Numbered from the stretch's first letter, positions 30,205 through 40,533 are shown. The stretch is DNA of 64,000 nucleotides from Desertibacillus haloalkaliphilus (GCF_019039105.1 NZ_JAHPIV010000006.1:124001-188000); one strand, 5' to 3'. Program-made: numbers and translations. The notes: generated from the letters alone by a model not told the origin.

Positions 30205-30429
30205 TTATTTAATCATCTTCGTGAGTGGCTCAAATAGTTTACTCACGAAATGTGTCGGGCCGGGAGCGTCAGGAAAATAAAGCAGGAAGGCGGCGAGACA
30301 AACGGCGATTGCTGAAATAGCAATAAACGCGCGTTTTTCTTTCGTCTCATGCTTTTCAATTTTTGGCCATTCAAACCAAGTAACCACACCGACAACAACA
30401 GCAATAACAAACAGGTAGATAATCTCCAT
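30205..30429 (-). CDS. small two-helix membrane protein, likely germinant-receptor D subunit
   Basis: A 74-residue protein with two hydrophobic segments (IIYLFVIAVVVGVVTWFEW near 3-21; AFIAISAIAVCLAAFLLYF near 34-52) and a charged turn KHETKEKR. The start at 30429 has GAGGAA nine bases upstream. It follows gerC by 73 bases on the same strand. Small two-transmembrane D proteins are known partners of GerA-type receptors in several Bacillus species and modulate germination; size, topology and position fit that, but sequence family was not checked. Confidence 0.68.
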   Translation of the reverse strand: MEIIYLFVIAVVVGVVTWFEWPKIEKHETKEKRAFIAISAIAVCLAAFLLYFPDAPGPTHFVSKLFEPLTKMIK

Positions 30430-30502
30430 GTCTTCCACTTCCTCTATATTCTTCTATCAACCGGCACGCACCACATCAGACTCAACCGCCTCAAATTCAA
30501 GA

Positions 30503-31642
30503 CTACCTCGCTGATAAGCCAAGACGACGTACGTGAACTTTCACGTCATATTCAATGTCTATTGTCGCAAATGTTCCATCCCAATTATCCCTTAATTCTT
30601 TCCATTCGTCAGGATATTGTTGATTAAAGACGATCCCAAATCCAAACACATCACTTTTTAGTTGTTTCTGGACTCGCTCAGCCGTCTCTTCTAAACGCCC
30701 TTGAATGCGCTCCTCAAGTTGTCTTTCTACTGATTTAAGCGTATCAATTTCTGATAAATTAAGACCGGTCGTATTTTGAATGACATCATCCTCAGAAATA
30801 GCTTGTACAGTCATTTTCAACTGACCATCCTGAATCTCCGGGATTAACTTCGTCTCCGCATGAATCATATACGTTGAAATAAATCCCTCTTCCTCCTCTG
30901 GCTCAATCGTAACCGTTGCTTTATCGATCTCATTTCTAAACCAAAGTAAGCCTCTCGTTAAGCCGACATCAATCACATCAATGAGGTGGCCTTCTTTAAA
31001 AATCGCCGAGCCTACTAACTCAATTTGCTGTTTACCCTGACTTGCTCCATACATATCATTTGCTAGATCGACGACTGGAATAACCGTCCCCATACGGTCT
31101 TCTTTGATCGATTGAAGAACATCACGAATGGTTACCATGATACCCAACCTCACCTCTAAAAGCTCACGGATCAACTCCGCACTACTCTTCTCTAGATGTG
31201 GAATTTCACTTAACAGCTTTTTTGCTTTTGTATGGCTAATGACTACGCGGTCACGTATTCTTGATTCTGGAAATCGCGTAAAATAATCTAGTTCATCACT
31301 AATTAGTCGACGTCGAACAAATTCCTCATCAAAAACGATGACACGATTGTGCCCCCAAAAAAGTTCTCGTGAAAATTTTTGTTGCAATACGGATATCGCT
31401 TCTGCTAGTGTATTTCCTCTTGCTGATTGGACAAAAGTCGTTTGATCTGTTGATCCACCACCTCCACTAGACAGTTCCCCTTCAAGGATCTTAACCTCAA
31501 CCGAAATTTCAACTTCTTTTTGAGCCACATAATCGACCCCAGTTGCCAACACTAATGCAATATCATTAATTTCCTGACGATCCCAGCATCCGGTTGTCAT
31601 CACAAGCACTAGTAGACTAACAAGCAAAAGACTATTTCTCAT
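30503..31642 (-). CDS. Ger(x)C-family germination lipoprotein
   Basis: A 379-residue GerC subunit. It has a lipoprotein signal (NSLLLVSLLVLVMTTGCWDR with lipobox cysteine near residue 20) followed by QEINDIALVLATGVDY, the classic Ger(x)C opening. Family segments GHNRVIVFDEEF and SRIRDRVVISHTKAKKLL follow, and the C-terminus has SDVFGFGIVFNQQYPDEW. The mature protein is expected on the outer face of the spore inner membrane with GerA and GerB. The start is set by AGGTGG upstream. Third gene of the receptor operon. Confidence 0.93.
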   Translation of the reverse strand: MRNSLLLVSLLVLVMTTGCWDRQEINDIALVLATGVDYVAQKEVEISVEVKILEGELSSGGGGSTDQTTFVQSARGNTLAEAISVLQQKFSRELFWGHNRVIVFDEEFVRRRLISDELDYFTRFPESRIRDRVVISHTKAKKLLSEIPHLEKSSAELIRELLEVRLGIMVTIRDVLQSIKEDRMGTVIPVVDLANDMYGASQGKQQIELVGSAIFKEGHLIDVIDVGLTRGLLWFRNEIDKATVTIEPEEEEGFISTYMIHAETKLIPEIQDGQLKMTVQAISEDDVIQNTTGLNLSEIDTLKSVERQLEERIQGRLEETAERVQKQLKSDVFGFGIVFNQQYPDEWKELRDNWDGTFATIDIEYDVKVHVRRLGLSAR

Positions 31643-31664
31643 CTTATCCACCTTTTTTGAAGGA

Positions 31665-32783
31665 TTAGCTATGAACCTGTTCATTCTCTTGTGAGCGGTT
31701 TCTCATTCTTTTTTTTACGATAACGACCACAAGTAAAAACAGCGGGATCAGTGTCTGGACAAACGGTAAGTAAACCGGGCTAGTCGCTCCAAGCAACTCC
31801 CGCATTTCGGTAAACGTCGGGGTCACCCACACACCGAAGATCACTAACAGCATCCCGATCGGAAAGACAACAGGTCGATAATTTGATAGATCTAACCACT
31901 GCGCGGTCCCAATGACAAGAGCATAATAAAATACAGCGATTTTCACATACGCCCCTGCCACCCATAACGCCATCACAACCGCTTCGACATTTTCAAAAAA
32001 ATCAGCAATGCTAATGTAACGAGCGGCACTCATCAATGGATACGACAAATCCTCCGTAATGAGCCCAAACAATAGCATAACAACTAAGTTTGTCACCATT
32101 AATGAAAAAGAAATCAAGAGCAATGACATCACACTCCATCGCAAAGCCTTGTTAGGATTAGCAACATAGGGAAGCAAAAAACTAATTAAAAAAAATTCAC
32201 TATACCAACTACTAGGCATTAGTGCCCCTAAGAAAGAAGGCGTGATTCCCTCTTCAAAGATTGGAAATATATTATCAAAATCAATTTCAGATAAAAGCAA
32301 AACAATAATAACAAAAATAATAAATAGTACAATTGGAACAAACATTTCAGCTGTTCTCGCAAGAACCTCTAGACCAGCTCGAACCGCTAATGCAGATACA
32401 AACACCATACTTGCAATCACAACGATCATTGGGGTCTCCATTAGAAAAATCCCAATCACAAAATCAGTATACTCTCGAATGATGACGCCATTAATATGTA
32501 GATAAAAAAGTAAAAATAACAGTCCTATGATTTTACCAGGGACTTTTCCGATAATCTTTGGACAATACTCGATCACCGTTTCTTTTGGAAAGTACGAATG
32601 TAACTTGATCGCAATAGCAATCGTTACAAAACCGGTACCCAATGCCCAAAATGGTGACAACCACAGGTCACGTCCGGCAGCTTCTGCAGAAATCGCCGGG
32701 ATGACCAAAATAGCGGTTGCAATGATGGTTGGATACATCATGACCGCCATTTGAAACGATGAAATTTTCCCTTTTTCAATCAC
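31665..32783 (-). CDS. GerB-family spore germination permease-like subunit
   Basis: A 372-residue protein of the amino acid/polyamine/organocation fold with about ten membrane segments (ISSFQMAVMMYPTIIATAIL at the start; IIGLLFLLFYLHINGVIIRE; LLPYVANPNKALRWSVM). GerB subunits form the germinant-binding membrane part of the receptor. It starts at GTG two bases after the gerA stop, with GAGGGGG inside the gerA end, which indicates coupled translation. The longer frame starting at 32807 overlaps gerA and is less likely. Confidence 0.93.
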   Translation of the reverse strand: MIEKGKISSFQMAVMMYPTIIATAILVIPAISAEAAGRDLWLSPFWALGTGFVTIAIAIKLHSYFPKETVIEYCPKIIGKVPGKIIGLLFLLFYLHINGVIIREYTDFVIGIFLMETPMIVVIASMVFVSALAVRAGLEVLARTAEMFVPIVLFIIFVIIVLLLSEIDFDNIFPIFEEGITPSFLGALMPSSWYSEFFLISFLLPYVANPNKALRWSVMSLLLISFSLMVTNLVVMLLFGLITEDLSYPLMSAARYISIADFFENVEAVVMALWVAGAYVKIAVFYYALVIGTAQWLDLSNYRPVVFPIGMLLVIFGVWVTPTFTEMRELLGATSPVYLPFVQTLIPLFLLVVVIVKKRMRNRSQENEQVHS

Positions 32784-32784
32784 A

Positions 32785-34383
32785 CTAATCACCCCCTCTG
32801 CTCGCACCAGGTCTTTGTTGCCCTGCCTGACGTGACTGTCCCGTGTCCCCTGTCAAATGCGGCCTTGAGTTCATTTTCCAAAGCGGTGCTCTCATCAACA
32901 CATCTTTTAGATCTTTTTGTTTGATTGGTGCTAGTGGGGATAAGTACGGTACGCCAAATGAACGTAATGAGCACATATGAATGACAATCGTAATCACACC
33001 GAGCATGATCCCAAGTAATCCTAGTGTCCCTGCTAACACGATCATCGGAAAGCGCAACATTCGGATCGAAATACCTGCATTATAACGAGGGATGGCAAAC
33101 GAAGCGATCCCTGTTACAGCGACAACAATCACCATCGGCGCGGACACGATTCCTGCTTGCACTGCAGCTTCTCCGATAATTAACGCACCAACAATGCTCA
33201 CAGCTGCTCCAATTTGTTTAGGGAGACGAAGGCCGGCCTCACGCAGAACTTCAAACATGATTTCCATCAACAATGCCTCAACAAAGACTGGAAAAGGAAC
33301 GACCTCTCGGGACGACGCAATACTGATGATTAACGTCGTCGGCAGCATTTCTTGATGATAAGCTAAAATCGCGACATAGATTGATGGAAATAATAGTGCC
33401 ATCACAAGAAACAAATAGCGCAACCAGCGAATCGCACTCCCAATCAAAAAGCGTTCATAATAATCTTCTGACGCTTGCAACAGTGAATAAAAGGTTGTTG
33501 GTGCAACAAGAGCAAACGGTGAACCATTCGCAAAAATCACAACATGACCTTCTAGCAAATAAGCAGTTGCAGTATCTGGCCGCTCGGTACTAATCATTTG
33601 CGGAAAAGGTGAATAGGGTTGGTCTTCTATTAACTCCTCAATATAGCCACTATCAACGATCCCATCAATATCAATTCGCTCAAGTCGGACCTTCACTTCT
33701 TCAACTAACGTATTTTCAGCAACACCATCAATGTATGCAACCGCCACCTCTGTTTCAGTCAATTGACCAATCAGTTGCGTATGGATCGCGAGGCGCGGAC
33801 TACGAATTCTCCTCCTTAGAAGCGAAAGATTCACATCAATCGCTTCGGTAAAACCTTCACGAGGACCGCGGACGACATGTTCCGCATTTGGTTCCTCAAT
33901 CGAACGCGCTTCCCACTTTGCTAACCCAATCGCTATCGCTTGTACCGTTTTATCAATGAGTAGGACAGGATAACCAGCCGAGAGTTTTTGATAAATTTTA
34001 TTAAAGCTCGTCAATTTCTCCGATTCTGAGACGGAAAGCTTTTGTTCAATTAAGCTGTCAACGAAAGTCGGTGATTCAAAATGACTGTTCATTAACGGTT
34101 TCAAAACATTGCTGTTGACTTCGTGTTCATCGATTAAACCAGAAATATAAATCAAGCAACAGCTGCGCTTACCAATGGCAAATGAGCGAAAGATCACATC
34201 AGAGCTGTTATGATAGGTCGAGCGAATCGTTTCGATATTTTCGTTTAAATCGATTGAGAGCAGTTCAGCCTTTTTTTCGTTCTCTACCTCTACCAACAAG
34301 GCCTGTTGTTTAGCAAGCAACTTTTGCTTCCGGTAGCTTCGCTTTTTTACTAACCCTCCGAATCGCCTCATACCACATCCCAT
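32785..34383 (-). CDS. GerA-family spore germination protein
   Basis: A 532-residue GerA subunit. The soluble N-terminal domain (about 1-310) contains HVVRGPREGFTEAIDVNLSL, DSGYIEELIEDQPYSPFPQ and STERPDTATAYLLEG; the C-terminal membrane part has SIASSREVVPFPVFVEALLM and EVLREAGLRLPKQIG, then five or so helices. The tail is basic and hydrophilic. GerA proteins assemble into membrane complexes implicated in ion release during germination. First gene of the gerA-B-C-D-like operon. The germinant recognised cannot be read from sequence. Confidence 0.95.
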   Translation of the reverse strand: MGCGMRRFGGLVKKRSYRKQKLLAKQQALLVEVENEKKAELLSIDLNENIETIRSTYHNSSDVIFRSFAIGKRSCCLIYISGLIDEHEVNSNVLKPLMNSHFESPTFVDSLIEQKLSVSESEKLTSFNKIYQKLSAGYPVLLIDKTVQAIAIGLAKWEARSIEEPNAEHVVRGPREGFTEAIDVNLSLLRRRIRSPRLAIHTQLIGQLTETEVAVAYIDGVAENTLVEEVKVRLERIDIDGIVDSGYIEELIEDQPYSPFPQMISTERPDTATAYLLEGHVVIFANGSPFALVAPTTFYSLLQASEDYYERFLIGSAIRWLRYLFLVMALLFPSIYVAILAYHQEMLPTTLIISIASSREVVPFPVFVEALLMEIMFEVLREAGLRLPKQIGAAVSIVGALIIGEAAVQAGIVSAPMVIVVAVTGIASFAIPRYNAGISIRMLRFPMIVLAGTLGLLGIMLGVITIVIHMCSLRSFGVPYLSPLAPIKQKDLKDVLMRAPLWKMNSRPHLTGDTGQSRQAGQQRPGASRGGD

Positions 34384-34444
34384 CCTTCTCCGACAATTTA
34401 CAACTAAAAGCTTTTGTTAGTTTGTGGCAATGATGAGAGAATTA

Positions 34445-34500
34445 TGTACAGTGGTGGTGCCTGGCACCATTGTTGCGGTGCCAGGCACCACCACTGTACA
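34445..34500. repeat. double GGTGCC palindrome with TTGTTG loop, copy 3, 24-bp arms
   Basis: Inverted arms beginning TGTACAGTGGTGGTGCC and ending GGCACCACCACTGTACA pair over 24 bases around A-TTGTTG-C. It shares core and loop with copies 1 and 2 but has longer outer arms. It lies between the gerA start and the terminator of the AI-2E permease gene. Confidence 0.88.
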
Positions 34501-34540
34501 AAAAAAAGCGTGAGGCCCCTTTTTGGAGCCATCACACTTT
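34500..34540 (-). terminator. terminator of the AI-2E family gene
   Basis: Minus-strand stem AAAGTGTGATGGCTCC - AAAAA - GGGGCCTCACGCTTT with a T-run, just past the stop codon; the stem has a few mismatches. Confidence 0.75.
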
Positions 34541-34542
34541 CG

Positions 34543-35637
34543 TTACGTATATTTTCTTAATTCTAATAAGCGGTACGTATGACTAACAACCACTTTTAAT
34601 ACGGCATAAGCAGGAACCGCTACTAACAAGCCGATAAACCCACCAAACCTTGCTGCGACTAACAACAGCAGGATAATTGTTACCGGGTGAATCGCAAGCT
34701 TGCGCCCCATCACTTGCGGGGCAATCAAGTTACTCTCAATTTGCTGGATAATCAGAATGGTGATAATCACCCATAACGCCATCCATGGTGACGTTAATAA
34801 ACCAACAATTACACCAGGGATTGTCCCAATCCACGGTCCAACAAACGGAATCACATTCGTAAACATCGCAATCAAAGCGAGGATCAGTGAATATTCAAGA
34901 CCGATAATATTATAGCCAATAAACGCCATCACCCCGACACAAAAGCTGACGATAATTTGCCCTTGAATATAGGAGCTTAACGCAAAGTCCATATCCTTTA
35001 AAATCCGACGACCCTCTTGCCGCTGCTTTTCTGGAAGCAAGCGCAACATTTGCTTTGGTGCCTTCTCCCCTTCCTTTAACATATAATAAAGGACAAATGG
35101 GATAATGATCAGCACAATCACGGTATTGGCTATAAGGCCAATGAATGCAGCTGCATTCTTTCCAATCGTTGAAACAAAGTCATTTAAATAGGAGACGACC
35201 GTCCCACTTATTTCTTCAAACGAAAAACCTTGATCAAGCTGGAAGCGTTGCACAAGATCGAACTCTTGGATGTTAATAATCATTTGCCGAGCCTCAGAAA
35301 TCAAAATCGGTAAATCACGCACAAAATTATGGAACTGAGCCTGAAGTATCGGTCCAATTAATAAAAACACCATTACGATTAGCCCGATGGCAATAATGTA
35401 AATGAGAAGTATTGCAATCCCCCGCGGAATCTTCCATGACAAAAAGTCGACAATCGGCCGCAGTAAATAATACAACACTCCTGCCAACAAAATCGGTGCC
35501 GCTAATGTTTGCACGAGCACGACCACAGGATAAAAAATCCAATCCACTAACGAAGCTAAATAAATGATCGCAAAAATAATAATTAATCCATATCCAAAAC
35601 GAAACGCTTTACTATCTGGCATCCGCACCACTCTCAT
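34543..35637 (-). CDS. AI-2E family transporter
   Basis: A 364-residue polytopic membrane protein of the AI-2E transporter superfamily (PerM/TqsA/YtvI-like). Two N-terminal helices, a helix near residue 75-95, a soluble loop of about 80 residues, and a C-terminal membrane half with ALIAMFTNVIPFVGPWIGTI and IQQIESNLIAPQVMGRKLAI, the best conserved family motif. Some members export autoinducer-2 and others act as sodium-proton antiporters; which applies here is undetermined. Monocistronic. Confidence 0.9.
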   Translation of the reverse strand: MRVVRMPDSKAFRFGYGLIIIFAIIYLASLVDWIFYPVVVLVQTLAAPILLAGVLYYLLRPIVDFLSWKIPRGIAILLIYIIAIGLIVMVFLLIGPILQAQFHNFVRDLPILISEARQMIINIQEFDLVQRFQLDQGFSFEEISGTVVSYLNDFVSTIGKNAAAFIGLIANTVIVLIIIPFVLYYMLKEGEKAPKQMLRLLPEKQRQEGRRILKDMDFALSSYIQGQIIVSFCVGVMAFIGYNIIGLEYSLILALIAMFTNVIPFVGPWIGTIPGVIVGLLTSPWMALWVIITILIIQQIESNLIAPQVMGRKLAIHPVTIILLLLVAARFGGFIGLLVAVPAYAVLKVVVSHTYRLLELRKYT

Positions 35638-35737
35638 CTTTATAAACTATGTATCCTATCGTTCCCCATGAATTTCTATTATAAACCATTTGTGGTGCCA
35701 GGCACCACTAAAAAAGGGGGGGGGTGCGCACGCTAAA

Positions 35738-35781
35738 GAGGCTGTGACAAAAGGTTGGTTTTTACCTTTTGTCACAGCCTC
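35738..35781. repeat. perfect 18-bp inverted repeat, GAGGCTGTGACAAAAGGT type
   Basis: GAGGCTGTGACAAAAGGT pairs exactly with ACCTTTTGTCACAGCCTC around an 8-base loop. It lies between ureD and the AI-2E gene and is followed on the minus strand by TTTAGCG. A poly-G tract (10 G) and GGTGCCAGGCACC lie beside it. Likely a terminator-type or dispersed hairpin element. Confidence 0.85.
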
Positions 35782-35814
35782 GAAGCAATAAGCGTAACCG
35801 CCACCATCTTTTAA

Positions 35815-35849
35815 AAGCCCGGTGTGAGTGGGTTTCTCGCACCGGGCTT
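35815..35849 (-). terminator. terminator of the urease operon
   Basis: Minus-strand AAGCCCGGTGCGAG - AAACCCA - CTCACACCGGGCTT followed by TTAAAAG, 34 bases past the ureD stop codon. Confidence 0.8.
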
Positions 35850-35882
35850 GTGGCGAGTGAAGCCATTGCCGCCCCCTCGTCC

Positions 35883-36698
35883 TCAATACTTCCGCCAAGC
35901 CACATATTCTTTATTTAACAGCTTGCGCCGAGCAAACGTATGAGCCTGTGTAATCAATCGCTCGATCGTTCCAGTATTACAAGCAAGAATCCGTAAAATC
36001 ACGCCACTTACCGGCAAGGCCGATACCCCGAAGCGGGCATCCGCATTAATATCCGCTAGCGTTTCATACAAGCGATCAATAAAGTCTTCATCCACATGTG
36101 GATGAACGATCATAAACATGCCCACATGTGTATAACCGTCCATTTGCATGAGACCACCCATCTCGTCATCAGGCTCAAGCATCAAGTGATCGAATACCAC
36201 AAGCTTTCCATTTTGGTAGACTTTCAACTTAGAGCGGATCCAATCGTAGCGAAAATAGCTACCATCCGGTGACCATCCTGGCGTCATGATGTCGCTATAA
36301 AAAAGACAAGCGTCTGCTTCCATATGAATAACCGTCTCTTGACTAAAGCGTGCCTGCTCATAAGCAATCACTGGATCAGGGAGAAACTCAAGCACGCTGC
36401 CCTTTTGCAAGTTCACTGTCATTTGTTGAACGACTGGTGTTTTTGGGGTTTTATATATTTTAGTTGATGATTGCGTCGTGATCGCTAGTTTTGCGCCATC
36501 CTCTACATCAACTGTCGTTCGGTACGTATCCCCATCAACATAGCCCCCACCAACATCAATCATATAAATCGATGGCGAATCTTCTTCAAGATAGACAGGC
36601 CGAGTGATTTTAAGTGCACCTTCATAGAAGCAATCAGAAATAATCGTTTTTGGCCCTTTCTCTGTCGCGGTCAACTCTAATACGCCAGTATAGCTCAT
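35883..36698 (-). CDS. ureD: urease accessory protein UreD
   Basis: A 271-residue UreD (UreH) chaperone that binds apo-urease and recruits UreF and UreG for nickel insertion. Family segments are [53 protein letters not shown] and [12 protein letters not shown]. The start overlaps the end of ureG by four bases. It is last in ureA-B-C-E-F-G-D, the order usual in Bacillus. Confidence 0.94.
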   Translation of the reverse strand: MSYTGVLELTATEKGPKTIISDCFYEGALKITRPVYLEEDSPSIYMIDVGGGYVDGDTYRTTVDVEDGAKLAITTQSSTKIYKTPKTPVVQQMTVNLQKGSVLEFLPDPVIAYEQARFSQETVIHMEADACLFYSDIMTPGWSPDGSYFRYDWIRSKLKVYQNGKLVVFDHLMLEPDDEMGGLMQMDGYTHVGMFMIVHPHVDEDFIDRLYETLADINADARFGVSALPVSGVILRILACNTGTIERLITQAHTFARRKLLNKEYVAWRKY

Positions 36699-37309
36699 CC
36701 TTCCAATCCGATGAGCAGCGTATGTTTTTTAATCCAGTCGACCACCTCATCTAGCCCTGTTCCATCCTTTAAATTCGTAAACACATACGGCTTTTCACCC
36801 CGCGCTGAGATCGTATCTTGCTCCATAATCTCAAGGCTGGCACCAACATGTGGAGCCAAATCTGTTTTATTAATGACAAAAAGATCGGACTTGATCATCC
36901 CCTGGCCACCTTTTCGCGGAATCTTCTCGCCTTGTGCAACATCAATGATATAAATCGAAAAATCTACGAGCTCAGGGCTAAACGTCGCCGCCAAGTTATC
37001 CCCACCACTTTCAACAAATATCAAATCCAAATCACCGTGCTTTTCGTTCAATTCATCAATCGCGGCAAAGTTCATCGATGCATCTTCACGAATCGCCGTA
37101 TGTGGACAACCACCTGTTTCAACTCCGATCACACGTTCATCTGGCAACACACCGTTTTTCATTAAAAATTGTGCATCTTCTTTTGTATAAATATCATTGG
37201 TTACAACCGCCATGCTTAACTCTTCATGCAACTGGCGCGTTAGTTTTTCAACGAGCATCGTCTTCCCTGCCCCAACCGGGCCTCCAACTCCAATCCGTAC
37301 TGGTTCCAT
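36695..37309 (-). CDS. ureG: urease accessory GTPase UreG
   Basis: A 204-residue SIMIBI-class GTPase that drives nickel delivery to urease. P-loop [11 protein letters not shown] near the N-terminus, metal motif [14 protein letters not shown] (Cys-Pro-His), [20 protein letters not shown], and NKTDLAP for guanine. The start at 37309 ([10 protein letters not shown]) is set by GGGGAG and the usual length; an open frame extends 22 codons upstream into ureF. Confidence 0.96.
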   Translation of the reverse strand: MEPVRIGVGGPVGAGKTMLVEKLTRQLHEELSMAVVTNDIYTKEDAQFLMKNGVLPDERVIGVETGGCPHTAIREDASMNFAAIDELNEKHGDLDLIFVESGGDNLAATFSPELVDFSIYIIDVAQGEKIPRKGGQGMIKSDLFVINKTDLAPHVGASLEIMEQDTISARGEKPYVFTNLKDGTGLDEVVDWIKKHTLLIGLEG

Positions 37310-37340
37310 CGATAAAACTCCCCTTTTCTTTTTAAAAATT

Positions 37341-38027
37341 TTAAGACATAAATAACCGAACATGTAAGCGTTCATGACACATTTGTGCGACTTCTAACCC
37401 TGGACTAATCGCTCCGAAGTCATCCGTGGTTAACTGAAAAATATCTCTGACAGCCTCTTCAAGCAATGGCTGTATCTCGACTAAAAGCTTTTGCCCATCC
37501 GTTTGCCCAAGCGGAATACCGCGAACCGCATTTTGAACCAACGAGGAAACGGTCGTAAATAAATACGTTTCAATCGCGGTGTCCTTTGGGACCTGCAAGT
37601 GATGAGCGACCGCTGCAAATGCTAAGGCAGAGTGTCCATAGGCTTCCTTCTTTTTGATCTGATCAAGATAATCATTCAAAAATGATGACGGGTACAAATC
37701 GATACAGAGCTTCGCCATCCGTTCACCGATTCGTTTGTTACCTAGCCTTGTTTCACGCGCAAGACTTGACGTATATAAAAGCTGATCAAGTTCTAAAAAT
37801 GCTGAAAGGTCACCTTCCTCTAGCGCTTCATAAGCGAGCCGACAAGCAAGACCATCGACAAAAACAAGTTGCTTTTTCACATAAATCGAAAGGGCCTCAC
37901 TAAAACTGTTTTTATCGGTAATCACTTCGTCTTGAATATAGGTCTCTAATCCAAAGGAATGAGAAAACGCTCCTGATGGAAAATTTGAATCACTTAATTG
38001 CAAGAGCGGTACGAGCTTATTAATCAT
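37341..38027 (-). CDS. ureF: urease accessory protein UreF
   Basis: A 228-residue all-helical UreF, the GTPase-coupling subunit of the UreDFG activation complex. It begins [20 protein letters not shown] followed by [13 protein letters not shown], the diagnostic UreF start, and has [20 protein letters not shown] near the C-terminus. The start overlaps the end of ureE by eight bases. Confidence 0.95.
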   Translation of the reverse strand: MINKLVPLLQLSDSNFPSGAFSHSFGLETYIQDEVITDKNSFSEALSIYVKKQLVFVDGLACRLAYEALEEGDLSAFLELDQLLYTSSLARETRLGNKRIGERMAKLCIDLYPSSFLNDYLDQIKKKEAYGHSALAFAAVAHHLQVPKDTAIETYLFTTVSSLVQNAVRGIPLGQTDGQKLLVEIQPLLEEAVRDIFQLTTDDFGAISPGLEVAQMCHERLHVRLFMS

Positions 38028-38466
38028 GACTATGTCCTATATGACGAAACGCTTCTTTTACTTTTCGTTTCTCTCTTTCATACGGAATCGCTAGCTCCTG
38101 TAGCAATTCTTCGACTAAATAATCATATTGAACGAGCATTTCATTTCCTTCGAATTGAGCTGGCATGTGGCGGTTACCCAACTGGTGCGCAATCTCACCC
38201 ATCTGCTTGATGGATGTTGGCCTAATCGTTAACAAGTCATCCTCCTTCACCGAGACGACGATCATGTTCTTTTCATCCATAAATAAAACATCACCATCAA
38301 CAAGGTCGCGGTTTTCACGTAAGCGAATCCCAAGTTCATTGCCGTGGTCTGTAACCACTCGTTGGATTCGTTTCACCAAGTGATCACTTTCTAAATACAC
38401 ACGCTCAACATGTGGTGCTCGTTTTTCTAATGTCGCTACATTCCCAATCACTTTATCAATAATCAT
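38020..38466 (-). CDS. ureE: urease accessory nickel carrier UreE
   Basis: A 148-residue UreE metallochaperone. N-terminal domain ([20 protein letters not shown]) and C-terminal metal-binding domain with [20 protein letters not shown], which carries the family histidine. The C-terminus ends in HIGHSHD, a short histidine tail, much smaller than the poly-His tail of Klebsiella UreE. Confidence 0.94.
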   Translation of the reverse strand: MIIDKVIGNVATLEKRAPHVERVYLESDHLVKRIQRVVTDHGNELGIRLRENRDLVDGDVLFMDEKNMIVVSVKEDDLLTIRPTSIKQMGEIAHQLGNRHMPAQFEGNEMLVQYDYLVEELLQELAIPYEREKRKVKEAFRHIGHSHD

Positions 38467-38477
38467 CTTTCCTCACC

Positions 38478-40187
38478 TCAAAATAAAAAATATCGTTGCG
38501 CCATCGGAACAACCTCTGCTGGCTCACACGTAATCAGTTCACCATCGACTTTTACTTCATAGGTTTGTGGATCAACCTCTAGCTTCGGTGTCTCCCCATT
38601 TAAAACCATTGATTTTTTCGTTAGATCGCGAACACCTGAAACCGGTTTGACTCGCTTTTTTAATCCTAATTGTTCAGATACCCCTGCTTCATGTGCCGCC
38701 TTTGAAACGAATGTCATTGACGTTTTATATTTCGCACGACCGAATGAGGCAAACATTGGACGATAAAAAACAGGCTGGGGTGTTGGAATGCTTGCATTCG
38801 GATCACCCATGACGCTATGAGCAATCATGCCACCTTTTAAAATTAAATCAGGCTTCACCCCGAAAAACGCCGTGTCCCAGACGACGAGGTCAGCAAATTT
38901 CCCGACCTCAACCGAGCCAACATACTCGGAGATCCCATGGGTAATCGCTGGATTAATCGTATATTTCGCAATGTAGCGCTTCACCCGGAAGTTGTCTGCG
39001 CCACTTTCCTCTTCCGCCAATCGTCCGCGCTGCTTTTTCATTTTATCTGCGGTTTGCCATGTCCGACTGATCACCTCACCGACACGGCCCATCGCCTGCG
39101 AATCAGAGGAGATGATACTGAACACACCTAAATCATGTAAAATATCTTCGGCCGCAATCGTTTCCTTTCGAATCCGCGAATCAGCAAACGCGATATCTTC
39201 CGGCACACTTGGATCGAGGTGGTGACAGACCATCAACATATCTAAATGCTCTTCTAAAGTATTCACTGTAAACGGACGCGTTGGATTCGTTGATGACGGT
39301 AAAATATTCATGTGTCCCGCCGCCTCAATGATATCTGGTGCGTGTCCACCTCCAGCCCCTTCCGTATGATACGTATGAATCACGCGACCATCAATCGCTG
39401 CTAGTGTATCTTCAACAAACCCGCCTTCATTGAGCGTGTCGGTATGAATCGCAACTTGCACGTCATATTCATCAGCAACTTTTAAACTCGTATCAATCGC
39501 TGAAGCTGTCGTCCCCCAGTCTTCATGAAGCTTTAACCCAATCACTCCGGCTTCGACTTGCTCACTGACCGCCTTTACGTCGGATGCATTCCCTTTTCCT
39601 AAAAAACCTAGATTCATAGGAAACTCTTCAGCTGCCTCTAGCATGCGGTGAATATTCCATTCACCAGGTGTACACGTTGTTGCATTCGAGCCTGTCGCCG
39701 GGCCCGTGCCGCCTCCGATCATCGTTGTCACACCTGATTGCAGAGCCGTTTCAATCTGCTGCGGGGCTATAAAGTGAATATGAGCATCAATCCCACCGGC
39801 GGTCACAATCTTTCCTTCTGCTGCAATCACTTCCGTCGAAGCGCCGACAACGATATCGACATCATCCATTAATAACGGGTTGCCCGCCTTGCCAATTGCC
39901 GTAATGTGTCCATCTTTCACACCAATATCCGCCTTATAAATACCCGTCACATCAACGATCATTGCATTGGTGAAAACAAGATCGACACATTCCTCTCTGG
40001 TGGCGAGCGGGTGTTGCCCCATACCATCACGAATCACTTTCCCGCCACCGAACTTGACTTCATCACCATATGTCGTATAATCTTTTTCAATTTCTATGAA
40101 CAGCTCTGTATCTGCAAGACGGACAGCGTCACCAACGGTTGGACCGAACATATCAGCATATTGTTTTCTCGACATTTGAAAGCTCAT
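38478..40187 (-). CDS. ureC: urease alpha subunit UreC
   Basis: A 569-residue catalytic subunit that hydrolyses urea to ammonia and carbamate at a di-nickel site. Nickel ligands H136 and H138 are in [13 protein letters not shown]; the carbamylated lysine is K219 in [14 protein letters not shown]; the mobile flap histidines are in [20 protein letters not shown]. Full length with no disruption. It follows ureB with no gap (TAA then ATG). Confidence 0.98.
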   Translation of the reverse strand: MSFQMSRKQYADMFGPTVGDAVRLADTELFIEIEKDYTTYGDEVKFGGGKVIRDGMGQHPLATREECVDLVFTNAMIVDVTGIYKADIGVKDGHITAIGKAGNPLLMDDVDIVVGASTEVIAAEGKIVTAGGIDAHIHFIAPQQIETALQSGVTTMIGGGTGPATGSNATTCTPGEWNIHRMLEAAEEFPMNLGFLGKGNASDVKAVSEQVEAGVIGLKLHEDWGTTASAIDTSLKVADEYDVQVAIHTDTLNEGGFVEDTLAAIDGRVIHTYHTEGAGGGHAPDIIEAAGHMNILPSSTNPTRPFTVNTLEEHLDMLMVCHHLDPSVPEDIAFADSRIRKETIAAEDILHDLGVFSIISSDSQAMGRVGEVISRTWQTADKMKKQRGRLAEEESGADNFRVKRYIAKYTINPAITHGISEYVGSVEVGKFADLVVWDTAFFGVKPDLILKGGMIAHSVMGDPNASIPTPQPVFYRPMFASFGRAKYKTSMTFVSKAAHEAGVSEQLGLKKRVKPVSGVRDLTKKSMVLNGETPKLEVDPQTYEVKVDGELITCEPAEVVPMAQRYFLF

Positions 40188-40511
40188 TTACTTCTCTCCC
40201 TCCTTTTTCAAAGACCCGTTTAATTGGTTGTTTAAGCCGTATATTTTTTGTTCCCCAGAAAAGGGCACAAGCTCAATCTCTTTTTCATCACCCGGTTCAA
40301 AGCGGACCGCTGTCCCTGCTGGAATGTTTAAATGCATCCCTTTTGCCTGTTCACGCGTAAATTGCAGGTAGCTGTTCACTTCATAAAAATGAAAGTGCGA
40401 ACCGATTTGAATCGGACGATCTCCTTGATTTAACACCGTTATCGTGATTGGTTGTTTATTAGCGTTGCAGTCAATTGGCTCTTGTTTGACGATGTATTCG
40501 CCTGGAATCAT
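40188..40511 (-). CDS. ureB: urease beta subunit UreB
   Basis: A 107-residue beta subunit beginning [19 protein letters not shown], with [16 protein letters not shown] and [17 protein letters not shown], all standard UreB features. The start at 40511 has GGGGG about nine bases upstream and matches the family length. It lies 22 bases after ureA. Confidence 0.96.
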   Translation of the reverse strand: MIPGEYIVKQEPIDCNANKQPITITVLNQGDRPIQIGSHFHFYEVNSYLQFTREQAKGMHLNIPAGTAVRFEPGDEKEIELVPFSGEQKIYGLNNQLNGSLKKEGEK

Positions 40512-40533
40512 GCTTTCATCCCCCTTTTTGTGA

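Noticed and set aside
35656-35898. 80-codon minus-strand frame between ureD and the AI-2E gene
   Set aside because: Consists of translated hairpins and the poly-G run; no ribosome site.
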